A stretch of DNA of 64,000 nucleotides from Solen grandis (taxonomy: Eukaryota > Mollusca > Bivalvia > Adapedonta > Solenidae), in the NCBI GenBank assembly GCA_021229015.1, contig CM037782.1:43553224-43617223 (forward strand). The letters are read 5' to 3'. Positions 47,681-59,749 of this stretch are shown here, piece after piece; position 1 is the first letter of the stretch, and each line of letters opens with the position of its first letter. The notes beneath the pieces are model-generated. The model was not told the origin of the DNA and searched no databases. It saw nothing but the letters and a program-made list of their open reading frames with translations. The position numbers and the translations under genes were made by a program.

Positions 47681-47921
47681 TTAATCCTCAGATAGGGTGT
47701 TTGTTTTTTTCTTTATCAGCTGGGTCTGTTTAAAGGTTTCTTCCTCTCTTATCATTTCTCTAATTTCATGCAGTTTTTCCCAAACTTGATTATTTTTTTC
47801 CAAGTTTCTCATTCCAGATTTGAATGGAGAGGCTGTCAACTGTTTGCAAATGTTTCCTCTCTGATACTGGCTTATCCAGACACATAGAGGGTTTGATTGA
47901 AGGTCTATCACTGGATTAGGA
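47681..47921 (-). CDS. Unrecognised open stretch, possible terminal exon or coding relic
   Basis: About 78 codons are open on the minus strand, ending at a TAA near 47681. The C-terminal half is hydrophilic and helix-like (EKNNQVWEKLHEIREMIREE, then lysine-rich, ending NTLSED). This composition differs from the low-complexity or repeat-derived open frames elsewhere in the window. A family C MITE (47922-48118) abuts the upstream end exactly, so any upstream coding sequence or acceptor has been displaced. It may be a decayed exon, a retrocopy fragment or chance; no family was recognised. Confidence 0.2.
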
Positions 47922-48118
47922 TTAACCCTTACCCAGCTGGAACTGTAAGTGCTAACCTTTGCCACCAGTATAGAGCCAGGCCAGCCTGCACATTCTAGCC
48001 TGGCTTTTTACTGTTGGTTGACCATCTACAAGTTTTCATCTTGTTATCCCTAAAATTGATAATGGAGAGTTCCAAAAAAGATGCTGGCTAAGTCCATTTG
48101 AGAAATTCAGCAGGTTAA
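47922..48118 (+). mobile_element. Family C TTAA MITE, copy 3 (197 bp)
   Basis: TTAACCCTTACCCAGCTGGA at the left, CAGCAGGTTAA at the right. It has the hairpin GAGCCAGGCCAGCCTGCACA ... TAGCCTGGCTTTTTACTG and ATTGATAATGGAGAGTTCC, inverted relative to 19880-20050. Confidence 0.7.
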
Positions 48119-48719
48119 GGTTCATTGTGTTTCAGAAAACAATCAACTCCTTACAACAATCACAACAACAATCACTACAACAGTATGTCTAGTCAAATAA
48201 AAGAATTAATTAATTGAAATATTATAAGCTTCTGTAACTGCCTTAAACTTTTCTTCAGAGTATATGAATGACTGAAGTGTTTTATTATACAATTATCTCT
48301 CCTGCATCCTTACCCTTGATTAAATTAATATCACAATAAACATAAAAACAATAAGTCTCTATACTTTGTTTATTAGGGAGACTTAATAACAGAGCAACAG
48401 TTAAACACATACACAAGAGTGACTTTAAATTGCAGGTTGAACATGTTTTGCATAGTTAATTATTAACATAAAAATTCCAAGAAAATGTCAACCCGCAACA
48501 CAGATCAACAGAATTCTGGAACTCGGCAAGCTAATTGCAGTGTATAATCACTTGTATATACAATGTCATGCAGGGACACCTCATGCAATATATATACATC
48601 AGTGAAATATGCAACTATAATAAAACCAAATCAGCCTGAAGGTTTATCCTTTTCGTAAGACTTGTATAAATTTGATGTTACTGACATCTGTAAAACCAAA
48701 TCAGACTAAAGCCACAGTT
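48119..48719. other. Unannotated sequence
   Basis: Nothing recognised. Confidence 0.35.
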
Positions 48720-49025
48720 TGTGTGTTGGTTTGTTACAGACAGTATTTCAGACATTTGGTGACTATAATGTCTACTTCAGACGGATATAACGTGCCACAC
48801 TGTATTATCACGCCATAAACATGTGGCATGATACCACACCCAGTTACATTATCCTGACACCGAGCCAACCAGTCCTGGAAATGCCCTTAGTATATGCTGA
48901 GCGCCAAGCAAGGGAGCTATACCAGTATCCTTTTTAACGATTTTGGTATGTTGCTGACAGAGATTGAACCAACAACCTCCCGCTCCCAAGGCAGACGCTC
49001 TAGCCACTCGGCCACCATGCAGGGA
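48720..49025 (-). mobile_element. SINE, near full length with tRNA head
   Basis: Inverted 3' block ATTTCAGACATTTGGTGACT; body CATGTGGCATGATACCACAC and GCCAACCAGTCCTGG. The head on the minus strand is GGTGGCCGAGTGGCTAGAGC (A-box) and GAGGTTGTTGGTTCAATC (B-box). Confidence 0.8.
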
Positions 49026-51203
49026 GAGTAGCAGTTTGACTAGAATTAATCCAAAAGATCCAAAAACAAAATGGCCAGCAGCCCACATCATGTGTAACTG
49101 TAATGCACATTTACAGCTACGGTCATTTAACATAGTTACACACATTTGACCTCTGATTAACCCTAGTTGTACCTACATAGTAGTTTACACATATTTCAAT
49201 CCTAGTTGTATGTAAATTAAGACATGGTGCAACCCTGACGTAACCTTAGCCAATGGGCTCGCAGTTCAATGTAGTTGGTGGTATTTACACATACTTCCAC
49301 CCTTATATTTCCTCTTTTGGCCAGTTTTAAACCTACTTCAACCTAGTTTACCCAAAAGTGGCACTACGGATAACTACATTCACATGGATCTACAGTCAAG
49401 TACATGCGTACCTATAAGATGTGAACACCCTATAGACCATGTTTCTAACTGATTTTGGGTTTTATTTTCACTAAACTTAAGAGGAAAACAAAACTCAAGA
49501 AAAAAAATTCTTCCTTTCAACAAATGGTTTAACGATACAAAAATCTCATGTCATTTACACTCTGACACAAATGTCAACTAAAACAAAGAAAAACAACAGC
49601 CTGATTAATGACAAAAATGCTCTACTAGGACGACACTATATATAGAATAGAGCCCCCAGTGTGACTCATAATCTGTTAACTCTAATTTCCTTTGTTAGCC
49701 AACAAAGCTAGGAAAAATAATGGGATGCTGGCATTGAAGAGATCTAGTTTCACTTCATATATACTTCTAATTCATCCCATCCCCTCAAGAATAACCATGT
49801 ACAAAATTAGGTCTTGCTGAAGATTAATTTACTGAACACTTTAAATGGTATGTACACCAACAGAATTGTCATTGCCATGAAGACTTTGTAGAATCTGGGC
49901 TACATTATAATTAAAGCAAACAGAGGAGAGCCTGATCAGACTGCTACTGAACGGAACAGGGTCAGCCGGTGGGTAGAGCTCATCATGGTACATGCACCTA
50001 TGAAGTATCAAGGCTGTAGATGGAAGGATTTCCATGTTATGGTCAAGGTTAAAATTTGTGACAGACAGACTGACAGACTGACCAAAAACAAAATCCTCCT
50101 CCTCTGACCTATCAATAAAACTATAGACAGCCTGGCAGTTAACTAAAATAAATACTTGTTACTGCTTTCCATGCTATAACAAGCAGTACAATGAGCATAT
50201 TCATGTACTATTCATGATAATGATTAACAAAGCCATATACCGGCCACATGGTGCTAGTGTGAACACAAGGTCATGGTCCTTCACAGGTCATATATTATAC
50301 CACTAGGATCAAAATAACATATTGATTCAAGTATGACGAGGGCAAATACATGAATAAATATAGTCAATAAGGAACGGTCTGAGGCAGAGAGGTAGTCAGA
50401 TGTTCCTTAGCCTTGATTATAATATGCCTTTGCAATTAGAAGCAATTGTAAGTCTAAATACAGATCAGCATGCAAATCAAAATATGAAAAAAAAAAAAAA
50501 AGTTGTGCGTTTGATCCCCTTTCAGTGCAAGAATTTTGTCTGATGTGAAGTTTAGGTACAACCCAAGAACTCATTAGGGAGATCAATTAGTGTCGGACGT
50601 TCAATCTTGATTCCAATTCATCATAAAAGAAATATGCTTATTTTCTAAGCATGCTACATAATGAATTTATTTGAGTCTCAAGAGAAACTTTCAATATCTT
50701 GAATTCATTTAATCAATTGTTAATCCTATTTGCAAATATATGCAATATGTCAGACAAAAGACAATTTATATAAAACTAAACACAATTCTCAGTCTAAATT
50801 GGACAATAAATCTCCTCAGCCCATTACTCAGACGTAAAATGTATAGATACATGTATTCCCTTAATCAACTAGAACTACCACTAGAGGTGATTACTGCCCC
50901 CCGCATCCCACCATGTCTTCACAGTGATCTGTGAGGGAAGGACATGACATGATGGGACAGGACACAGGGACAGGATGGGACGGGGCACAGTGACAGGATG
51001 GGACGGAGCACTTTGGACATGATTCTTAAATAGCCCACACTTTTGTTAGGAGAGTGTATAATTATATAAAAGAATTCCAGAATTATATATATATATTGCT
51101 ATTTGGTAATTCCTGGAAATCAAATGATCAACATGACCAATTGAGGATTGATTTCAATATTTCATGGAATGAAGGATTAAGCAAAAATATAACTCATATA
51201 GAT
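49026..51203. other. Mostly unannotated sequence
   Basis: A single unit related to the 58.5 kb array is at about 49970-50090 (GGTAGAGCTCATCATGGTAC, TATGGTCAAGGTTAAAATT). A family F end fragment is at about 50868-50905. A G-rich GGGACAGGATGGGACGG repeat of roughly 30 bp is at 50940-51010. An A run lies near 50489-50501. Confidence 0.45.
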
Positions 51204-52337
51204 TAGAGGTGTCACAAAATACCGGTATATTGAAGTATGCAGCTGAACGGTGTTGTACCACGATACGAAATCAACATACCAGCTTTCAGCAATATTTTTT
51301 CATAGACTTATTTGGAAATGCAACCTGTTACTTGCAAAATTTAATAATAAAAGTGTCCTGTATGGTATGAGTTGTTTTTCTTTTCTGTATGTTCGTTTCT
51401 TTGTAAGTTATTGTCACCTGCAGTGGAGGCTGCAGATGGTGACTGCGACACCTTTATCCGCATTGTTAAAACACAATCACAATCATTTTGTCATGATATG
51501 CTTGCAAATAATTATAAACATGTATATACACTATTTTTGTTACTGATTTTAATTCATATGCCTATGTTTGACAACAAAGTTTAAGCCATGAGGTTTTTAA
51601 AAAAATTGAAACTAATCCTAAATTTCAAAATGGCCGCCTCAATTGTAATTGTTATTTACTAGTTTAAAATTGAAGACAAGGAGACAAAAAATCAACTACG
51701 ACAAATAAAATTCTTATCATGCACTGGAATACAAGATTGATAGACAATATCATTAAGGTAGGTATAGCGTATTCACTGACATTTACATTGACATTCCTTT
51801 TTCAAACTTCAAACTTGAGAGGTAATTCGGACATCATTTTTTAAGCCTCATAAAAAAATGGATCAAAATCATTGATGGGGTTACTGTTGGTCAACTTTTA
51901 GAAGTTTTAAACAATTGAATATAGTGATGGAACCACAAATTTAAAAAACGCACATAGCACATCAGCCTCCTAGTTTGATATAGAAAATAGGAGCTGATCG
52001 ATCTATTTCACCTGAATCTGCTCAAAAAGAGCCAGTGGCTCCACGAGTTATAAAATGAAAAGACATTGAGATTATTGGGCTTTTTCAGAATATTTTAGTC
52101 TTGGCATTGCCAATCTCACCTTACTAGTCAAAACCTCAAATGATATTAATATCTGTATTACTTTTTAAGTGTTAATTTACTGTAACATATTTGAGCAGTT
52201 AAATTAAAAGAGTTTAAGTTAGAATAACCAGTCATATCTTTGGTTCATGAAGCAATATATTGTGGTACATATCCCAGTACGTTGCTTGCATATCGCAATA
52301 TATCGTGGTACACTTCTGGCATATCATGACAACCCTA
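51204..52337. mobile_element. hAT-like non-autonomous element, 1.13 kb
   Basis: The left end TAGAGGTGTCACAAAATACC pairs with the reverse complement of the right end, TAGGGTTGTCATGATATGCC, which fits hAT termini of the TAGGGGTGTC type. Subterminal CACGATA / TATCGTGG motifs occur near both ends (51258-51266 and 52298-52312), as is common for hAT transposase binding. The flanking 8-mers are only weakly alike, so the target duplication is decayed or the ends are slightly off. No transposase frame was recognised. Confidence 0.45.
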
Positions 52338-53324
52338 ATAAATTAGATCTATCGCCATCTATCTAAGGAAATTATTTTACATTGTTCATATTACAACTAC
52401 ACTAGCATCAAACCTGTCTTAAAATATCTTTATATTTCATGTTAAGACTTATTTTCTTCAGCCCAAATCAATAACACTATATACACAATACTGTATTATA
52501 TAACATTTCCTTCTGGGAAAATTATGGTGGAAATTTCAACAATTATAAGCCATACACTGTAAACTTCAAGCTCATATTAAATCAATGAACTTCACCCATT
52601 TGAAAACCATTCAAGCTGCAAAACTGAAAAAACATTTTTTTTCCATCTTCCTTCTGATGATATTTAAGACTGTGAGCCACCCAGACACATAAACAGAAAG
52701 GATTCTTGAAATAGATTCAAGCTAGAAGCCTGTAATTAATGGACTGGAGTTTTTCCAGGTAACCATATGGCTATATATACATTTTTATATAAACACACAT
52801 GTGAATTATCGGCTTTTGTGCTTTCAAGCACTAAAAATTTGTTACTTAATGAAATTGTTAATTAAAATCACATCTAAACCTAGTGCAAGCCTTATTCAGT
52901 TGGATTTTTTTTTCTTTAACGAATTTCTAGCGCTGACTTATTAACTGTTAAACTTTTCATTTCTATAAAATTATGCACTTAAAAAACATTCAGACAGACC
53001 AGGATAAGGTCTCTGTATTTATGACATCAACATGACATTTACATAACGGAAACCATCATTATTTCATCAAAGTTTAAGGCAACCATATTAGATGCTTCTT
53101 ATTACTAATGGAATAGAAGAAAACAAAAACTATCTTGGTCTGGTTAGGCTTTACACTTCACATAGATATTGATAGGTAGGTTATCCTGAATAACGTTTTG
53201 CTAAAACTTATTTCTAGCTTTTAAGAGGGCAACTGGGAAAGAAGTTCCATGGCAAGAAAAACATTTTACTTTTCAAATTTATATTTTCATCTGTATTCAC
53301 CTGGTCTGCTATTCCTAAATTCCT
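52338..53324. other. AT-rich unannotated sequence
   Basis: Nothing recognised. Confidence 0.35.
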
Positions 53325-53682
53325 GATTGGGGCATCTTATTGAGGTGGTGAAGTACAGGACTGCAGATCCAAAGGTTGTGGGTTCAGAACCCTTAGGAGC
53401 AGAAATCTTTTAACTTTATACAAGATTATTGCATAGTCAATTCATTCAAAGCCATGACAACACATTTAACTAGATAAAAATACAATAAATAACCAGAATG
53501 ATCTGCAACAATGATCACACGTCATTTCAGAATAATTCATTCAGCATATATCATTACAGAAGGAAAGGATTTTGTAAGACTTGCTTAAGGTTTTGCTTCA
53601 TATCTCATTAAACTCTGTTAAATGAGAAAAAATATGACCTTCCAAGGCACAAAGTACTAGTCCAACCCAGGTGATGAACCAT
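53325..53682 (+). mobile_element. tRNA-headed SINE, probably split by about 230 bp
   Basis: The head TGGTGAAGTACAGGACTGCA and B-box GTTGTGGGTTCAGAACCC end at about 53405. A tail ATGACCTTCCAAGGCACAAA, GTACTAGTCCAACCCAGG appears at 53634-53675. In the intact copy (32490-32625) head and tail are adjacent. Confidence 0.45.
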
Positions 53683-54767
53683 CAATATGATTTGAAGTAG
53701 CTTCCAAAATGACATAAAACAAATGTATTTAGCTGAATGGACTAGTTCTCATGATATCCCTGATTATTTTTCATGTTCTTCCTTTGTATTTTTCTTTTCA
53801 CACCTTTTTCTTTGTCAGTATAAAAGAACAATATGATAAAAAGAAGAAAATCATGAGTAATAAAATCAGAAAAGTCTTTAACGAAAAAAACTTGAAAAAG
53901 TCTTTGAATATTTTACTACAAAATGTTAATCCTTCAAAACCAATGTGACAGATGTCAATTAATGCATGTGACAGATGTTAAGAGTAGATGCTATTTATCA
54001 TGTATCCCTTTTTTAAAACACCTGAAAGCCAAGATGCAATAATTCCCCACCCACTTACAATTATCAATATTTTCTACTACGGAGATAGCTTTAAAGAAAA
54101 GGTGAACAGCTGGAAAATGTCTAAAGGTTTAATACCTACCACAAACAAAAACTGTTGATCTTTTTTTTTTTTTTTTTGGTCAATACTTGTATGTTTATAT
54201 CCGTCTTTGTGAGACCCAAAATCCAGTATTAAGAGTATCCATAAGCTGGGGCACTTTACACATTCATCATCCGACAACACAACTATGGTCTACACACGGT
54301 GAGTCCTCACACAGGTGTAAAGGTATATATATAATATAGTCTACACCTCACTCTTGGTGGGACATTTGGTTTTCTGGCATACTTAAGTTCATGACCAAGG
54401 GAGAAAACTCTTGCACAAGCTGACCTAGTTGCAGGATAATAGACTAGCTGAAGGCCTCAATCAATGCCATGCACGCTGTCCATACATAAAAACTGTCATA
54501 AAAGTTCAGTAGTTTTGTTGGTATCTGTCATACAAAATGGATTATAAACACGCCATATAGTACTGCCGAGGCACGTCCAGAGTTTCCATTACCAATGAAT
54601 TACCAACTCTTATTGCTTTTGTTTGAATGTAGTAGGCATCATTTTCCATACTGGCAGAATTCTAAATATAATTCTGGAATGTTCATGATGTTTGAACGGT
54701 TCTGGCAACTTCAAAATGTGAAATAAAGCATTTCCTTGAAATTAATGCACTTTTCTGAGAAAATGAA
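53683..54767. other. Unannotated sequence
   Basis: A T run lies at about 54161-54177. Open frames at 53751 and 54077 have no family features. Confidence 0.35.
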
Positions 54768-55785
54768 ACAAGAGGGCCAAGATGGCCCTGTGTCGCTCAC
54801 CTGAGTAAGATGTCTGTGTTAGGAATAATGACAAAAAAATCTGGCATTTAATGTGTTTTTCTAACATTTGACTAAGTGACCTACATTTTGATCTTACCTA
54901 TATGCACTCAACTAGGAATTCATGCAGTCATCATTCATATCATTTTAATGAAGACTGGGACAAAAATGTAGGCCTTTAGAGTGTTCGCAAGATTTTTCTA
55001 AAATTTGCCATGGTGACCTACTTTTTCCCCCCTTTTGAATTCATCCGAGAAAAAAAATTCTGACAAAGTTACATTATGGTTTGTCTAACACTGTGGTCTC
55101 TAAAGTGTTCACAAGGTTTTTTTTCTAAGAATTGACCTGGTGACCTAGTTTTTCACCTTAAGTGACACAATTTCAAACTCATCCAAGATATCATGTAGAC
55201 GAACATCCTGACCAAATTTCATGAAGACTGGGCCAAAACTGTTGCCTCTAGAGTGTTAACAAGGTTTTTCCTAAGATTTGACCAAGTGACCTAGTTTTTG
55301 ACCCAACATGACCCAATTTCAAACTCATCCGACATACCATAAAGACAAACATCCTGGCAAAGTTTCATGAAGATTGGGCCAAATTTGTGGCCTCTAGAGT
55401 ATTCACAAGATTTTTCTAAGATTTGACCTGGTGACCTAGTTTTTGACCCCACGTGACTCATTTTCAAACTCATCCAATATATCGTTTAGACAAACATCCT
55501 GACCAAATCTATTGAAGATTGGGCTAAAACTGTGGTCTCTAAAGAGCTTACAAGGTTTTTCTAAGATTTGACCTGGTGACCTAGTTTTTAACCCAACGAG
55601 ACCCAATTTCGAACTCATCCGAGATATCATGTGGACAAACATCCTGACCAAGTTTCATGAAGATTGGGCCAAAACTGTGGCCTCTAGAGTGTTCACAAGC
55701 AATTGTTGATGACGGACGACGCATGACGGACAAAAGGCGATCACAAAAGCTCACCTGAGCACTAGTGCTCAGGTTAGCTAAAAAT
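54768..55785 (-). mobile_element. Family H element, copy H11, 145-bp core type
   Basis: It starts ACAAGAGGGCCAAGATGGCC, CGCTCACCTGAG. Six or so units with GACCTGGTGACCTAGTTTTT follow, and the end is AAAAGCTCACCTGAGCACTA, GTGCTCAGGTTAGCTAAAAA. It is collinear with H7. Confidence 0.85.
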
Positions 55786-56442
55786 CATGATAAAATCTTA
55801 GAAGATAAATGAGGGCTTGTGTACAAACTTTAATAAATTTCTTTGTTACAAGATCTAAATGCATGTATTATGTGGCAAGAAATAATAAGCAGTCCATATT
55901 AAAGAAAAACTTTGCAAATTAATCTCAATTTATTACATAACTCTTTAATCGATATTGTATGTTTCATGTTAAGTAATCTAAATATTGCACAATTAAGATG
56001 TCATCTTTCCTAGAGCACCATGTGAATAAAATAATACTTCTTGGATAATCTAAATTAGACCTGTACATTTGATAATATTACAATGTTTATAATAAAATAT
56101 GTATATTTATGACAGATTGTGCTATTCATCACATGTGTGGATCTAGAGTGGGGGATTTGGGGGTGACCATGAACCCCCCCCCCTTCCCCCATGGGGTTTG
56201 GCTCTTATATTAAAAGTACAGAAGAACCTCTAAACCCCCTTCAAATCTTTTAAGAAGAAGAGAATTTAAGATGGCAATTTTCATAGATGGGCCTGAGAAG
56301 TAACTAACCCCATCTTCCTTAAGTACGACAATTTTTGTTGATTGGCTAGCACACACCCCACCCCCGTACTTTGTGGTAATTTTCATAGTTATATATAGCC
56401 AATATATCCGTGTCTGACACACACATCCCCCCACACACACAC
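55786..56442. other. Unannotated sequence with C-rich stretches
   Basis: Runs of C at about 56176-56191. Nothing else. Confidence 0.35.

Positions 56443-56483
<41 letters not shown>
56443..56483. repeat. (ATC)n microsatellite
   Basis: About 13 ATC units, preceded by a short AC run. It reads as poly-Asp on the minus strand. Confidence 0.95.
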
Positions 56484-56585
56484 ATGACATTATCAGCTGA
56501 TATATTCATAATAGCAAGTCATATTTTTCAAAGGTTTTGCCAGAAAGTTTTGGTAAGTTAAAAAGTCTGCCAACTGAATTATAAA

Positions 56586-56910
56586 ACAAGAGAACTAAAA
56601 CAACAACACATTGCTCACCTGAGTACCACAGCTTCCACAGGCAATCTGGAAATAATCCTATCAACCCAAAATAAGAGAAAACTTGACCATGTCCAGTGAA
56701 AGATAAAAGTCCAGTGTATTACTGGTTCACATTTTCACAAATTTTTTTTTTTATTTCAATTAGATTTTAAGCAAAAGACAAGTTAAACCTTCACCAAGAT
56801 TTAAAAGATATGGCCTCTTAAGATTTAAGTGTGTTCACAAGCCAATTGTTGATGACTGATGACACAAGGGAAGACCAATCAAATGAGCTTTTCCTGGGCA
56901 CCAGCACTGT
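56586..56910 (-). mobile_element. Family H element, copy H12, heavily degraded
   Basis: ACAAGAGAACTAAAACAACA then GCTCACCTGAGTACC at one end. CAAGCCAATTGTTGATGACT and ATGAGCTTTTCCTGGGCACC are at the other. The core is mostly lost. Confidence 0.5.
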
Positions 56911-57616
56911 CTTAAAACCAATAATAATAATACAGTTGTGTATCTCTGTTAGACAAAAAAAAGTATGACGGTGAATAAACAAGAAAAATAATGACAGCGG
57001 TAGACAGAAGTTTATAAGAATGAGGGGCTATGGGAACAACTTTTTCAGGGAAACAAAAGACAAGAAAATTTGACCTCATGTCTGAAAATAAATATCCATA
57101 CTTTGGAAGAAAACACTACGTTAAAATGCAGCCAATCAGGACAATTTTCTATTTACATAAGCAAATCAATACGACATTACCAGCAAATCAAACTCCATGA
57201 AACACTTCTGTACATGACAAGCTGGAATGATCTATGTTTGATAAGCATGGACTGGCCCCATTTTTTTTATTTTTTTTTTTCAAAATACTTCCCAGCACTG
57301 AACTATCCCTCCTGCTGCTGCTTAACCTGATTGTAAAAACAGGATTGTAGTGTTGACCTCCTGAAAAACACACATTAATTATCATTACCTGGAGAAAATA
57401 TCTGTCAATATCCAAGATTCCCCCTCCCTCCAGATACAACCAAGATACAGGCATTATAGAGTATATTTTGCTTTTTTTTTTAAAAGGATGGGGGTTGCCT
57501 CCAAACTTGTGCAGTGTTTTTTTGGTCAAAATATTCAGAGAATATAGGAGGCATTCCCCCCCTGCCTGGAATATCTATCTTTCCCCCCATTTTTTTCATT
57601 ATCCCCCTCCATGATT
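56911..57616. other. Unannotated sequence
   Basis: T-rich runs at 57258-57281 and C-rich stretches at 57420-57440 and 57556-57610. Nothing else was recognised. Confidence 0.35.
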
Positions 57617-57860
57617 ATGACCCTTTCCCTCATACAGACTCATTTTGACGCACTCACTAGGTACCACATAAAGCCTGATCTGCAGAAAACCACAGTTTAA
57701 CCTTACCAAATTTAATTACAAAATCCTCATTTCCAGACCACTGAGGAGCAGCGAACAGCATAAAACCTGATCAGCCTGCGAGTTACTCGCAGGCTGATCT
57801 GGTTTTATGCTGTTCGCATATAGGTCTTTTCATGGTGTCCTCTATGAGGGAAAGGGTTAA
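57617..57860 (-). mobile_element. Family A MITE, copy A6
   Basis: The left TTAA is decayed (ATGACCCTTTCCCTCATA); the right end TATGAGGGAAAGGGTTAA is intact. The hairpin CAGCCTGCGAGTTACTCGCA is perfect. Confidence 0.85.
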
Positions 57861-58027
57861 ATATCATATTGTGTGCATGGACTCACTGTGGAAGTGTCAT
57901 TTCTTAATATTATATTCTTAATAAAACTGTTCAAACAAACATGTTATATTAATGTTCTTATTATTCATTTATGCAATGAAACATCATGAAATAAGAGTAA
58001 AATAAAAATTCCCCTCTTAGCTCGTTG

Positions 58028-58050
58028 CCCCCCCCCCCCCCCCCCCCCCC
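58028..58050. repeat. C homopolymer, 23 nt
   Basis: Uninterrupted C run; its length is likely uncertain in the assembly. Confidence 0.9.
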
Positions 58051-58539
58051 TGTTGTGTGTAATTCTTGTGACTGATTATTATAGGCTAAGAATGATGGGA
58101 ATGGACCTTATGGGACTGGACAAATAAGATATGGATGGGAATGAAATGGACAGGATGTGAAAAGGGCACACAGAAGGGAAAAGAAAGACATGTGGGAGGA
58201 ATCTGTGTGGTGGAAATGGACACATGGGGTATCAGGACATGGAAGGAATGGATGAGACTTAAAGATGTAATGAGAAGGGATTGCATTATATCCTCGCCAT
58301 TTCCTATCATTATTTCCAATTTACAACTATTGCGTTTCAGATGTGATGAATGAAAACCATGCCCATGATGAAATAAGGAAAATCAACAATCTTTGAGCTT
58401 TCAGCTTAATTAGGCTTTATTGCAGGTATATAAAAATAACAATACATTAGAATAATCTGCATAATGCATAATTTTCAATATCAGTAGGGATTTAAGAAAG
58501 AACAAGCTCTACAATCGAATGAATGCCATGTCCCCGAGG

Positions 58540-59205
58540 AGGGCCTTAGACCTAGGGGGTCAAGGTAATTTGAAGGTCAAGGTCTCTTGGCAGGTAGAGC
58601 TCATCAAGGTGCATACACCTGAAAAGTTTGGAGGTTATGAATGAAAGCATGTTCATAATGTGACTGTTGTTAATATTTGCTGTTTTAGGTCATTGTAACC
58701 TTGACTTTTGGCCCTGTAATCTGTAAGTGGGTCTGCTGGATAGGGTTCATAAAGGTGACTACACATGTAAAGTTAAAAAGCTTTAGATGGAAGCACTTTC
58801 ATTTATGGCCAAGGTTGATATATGCTATATGGTGACCTTGATTTTTGACCCTGAGACCTAAAAGTGGGTCTGGCAGATAAAGCACATCAAGGTGCATTCA
58901 CTTGTGAAGTTTGGAGGTTATGGATAGGAGCATGTTCATAATTGGCCAAGGTTAATAATCTATTTTGGGCCATGGTGATTTTGACCTTTGACCGCTTGAC
59001 CTCTAAGTAGAGGTAAGAGCTCATCAAGGTGCATGTACCTATGAAGTTTAGAGTTTATGAATGAAAGTATGTTCATAAAGTGGCCAAGGTATATATTTGC
59101 TATTATGGGTCATGGTGACCTTGACCTTTGACTCTGTGACCTCTAAGTGGGTCTGGCAGTTAGAGCTCATCAAGGTGCATGCACATGTGAAGTTTGATTT
59201 CAGAT
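58540..59205 (+). repeat. Tandem array, about 140-bp unit, five copies
   Basis: GTAGAGCTCATCAAGGTGCA recurs at roughly 58595, 58735, 58875, 59010 and 59155. GACCTTGACCTTTGAC and ATGAAAGCATGTTCATAA lie between. It starts with CCATGTCCCCGAGGAGGG. No coding content. Confidence 0.75.
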
Positions 59206-59749
59206 CATTCAATAACACTGACGACATTGATTATAAAGTCAGTGCATGCATCTCTTTCAGGATGGTCCCTGCCCAAGTTGACACCATTTTTCTCTTGGAC
59301 ATAAAAATGAGAAATCAGAAAATGGCAATATGTGTTTGGCAATATCATAGGCCGTGTTAAAAAGCGGAGCATGTCTGTCAACCTCTGCGCATTCAACTTT
59401 GGCAAAGGCTTAAGTAATGCCATTAGATCCAGTCAAAGTTTTGGGTTTTGACTCAACTTTTGATAAACCCGCTATGTGCTGAACTGATGTGTAATAAGGG
59501 TATCTTTCCTATCCATCCTTTTGCCAATGAACAATGCTGAAGATTGATCAGCAAGTTGGGAAACTTCAGCTGCCTACATATCTTACAGAAAATTGCATCA
59601 GTGTCATCTGCATGAAAGGACCGCTTGCATTTTTTTTGCAATATAATTATTCATGGTCTATTTCGGCCTTAGATTTATTTACACTGATTTAGGCTATCTC
59701 TGGGCTGGGCTTGCCCAGACATACTGCTTCTAATTACAAATCGATACAT
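59206..59749. other. Unannotated sequence
   Basis: Nothing recognised. Confidence 0.35.

Noticed and set aside
56210..56509. Open frame with a poly-Asp tract
   Set aside because: Translation of the (ATC)n microsatellite; no other protein features.
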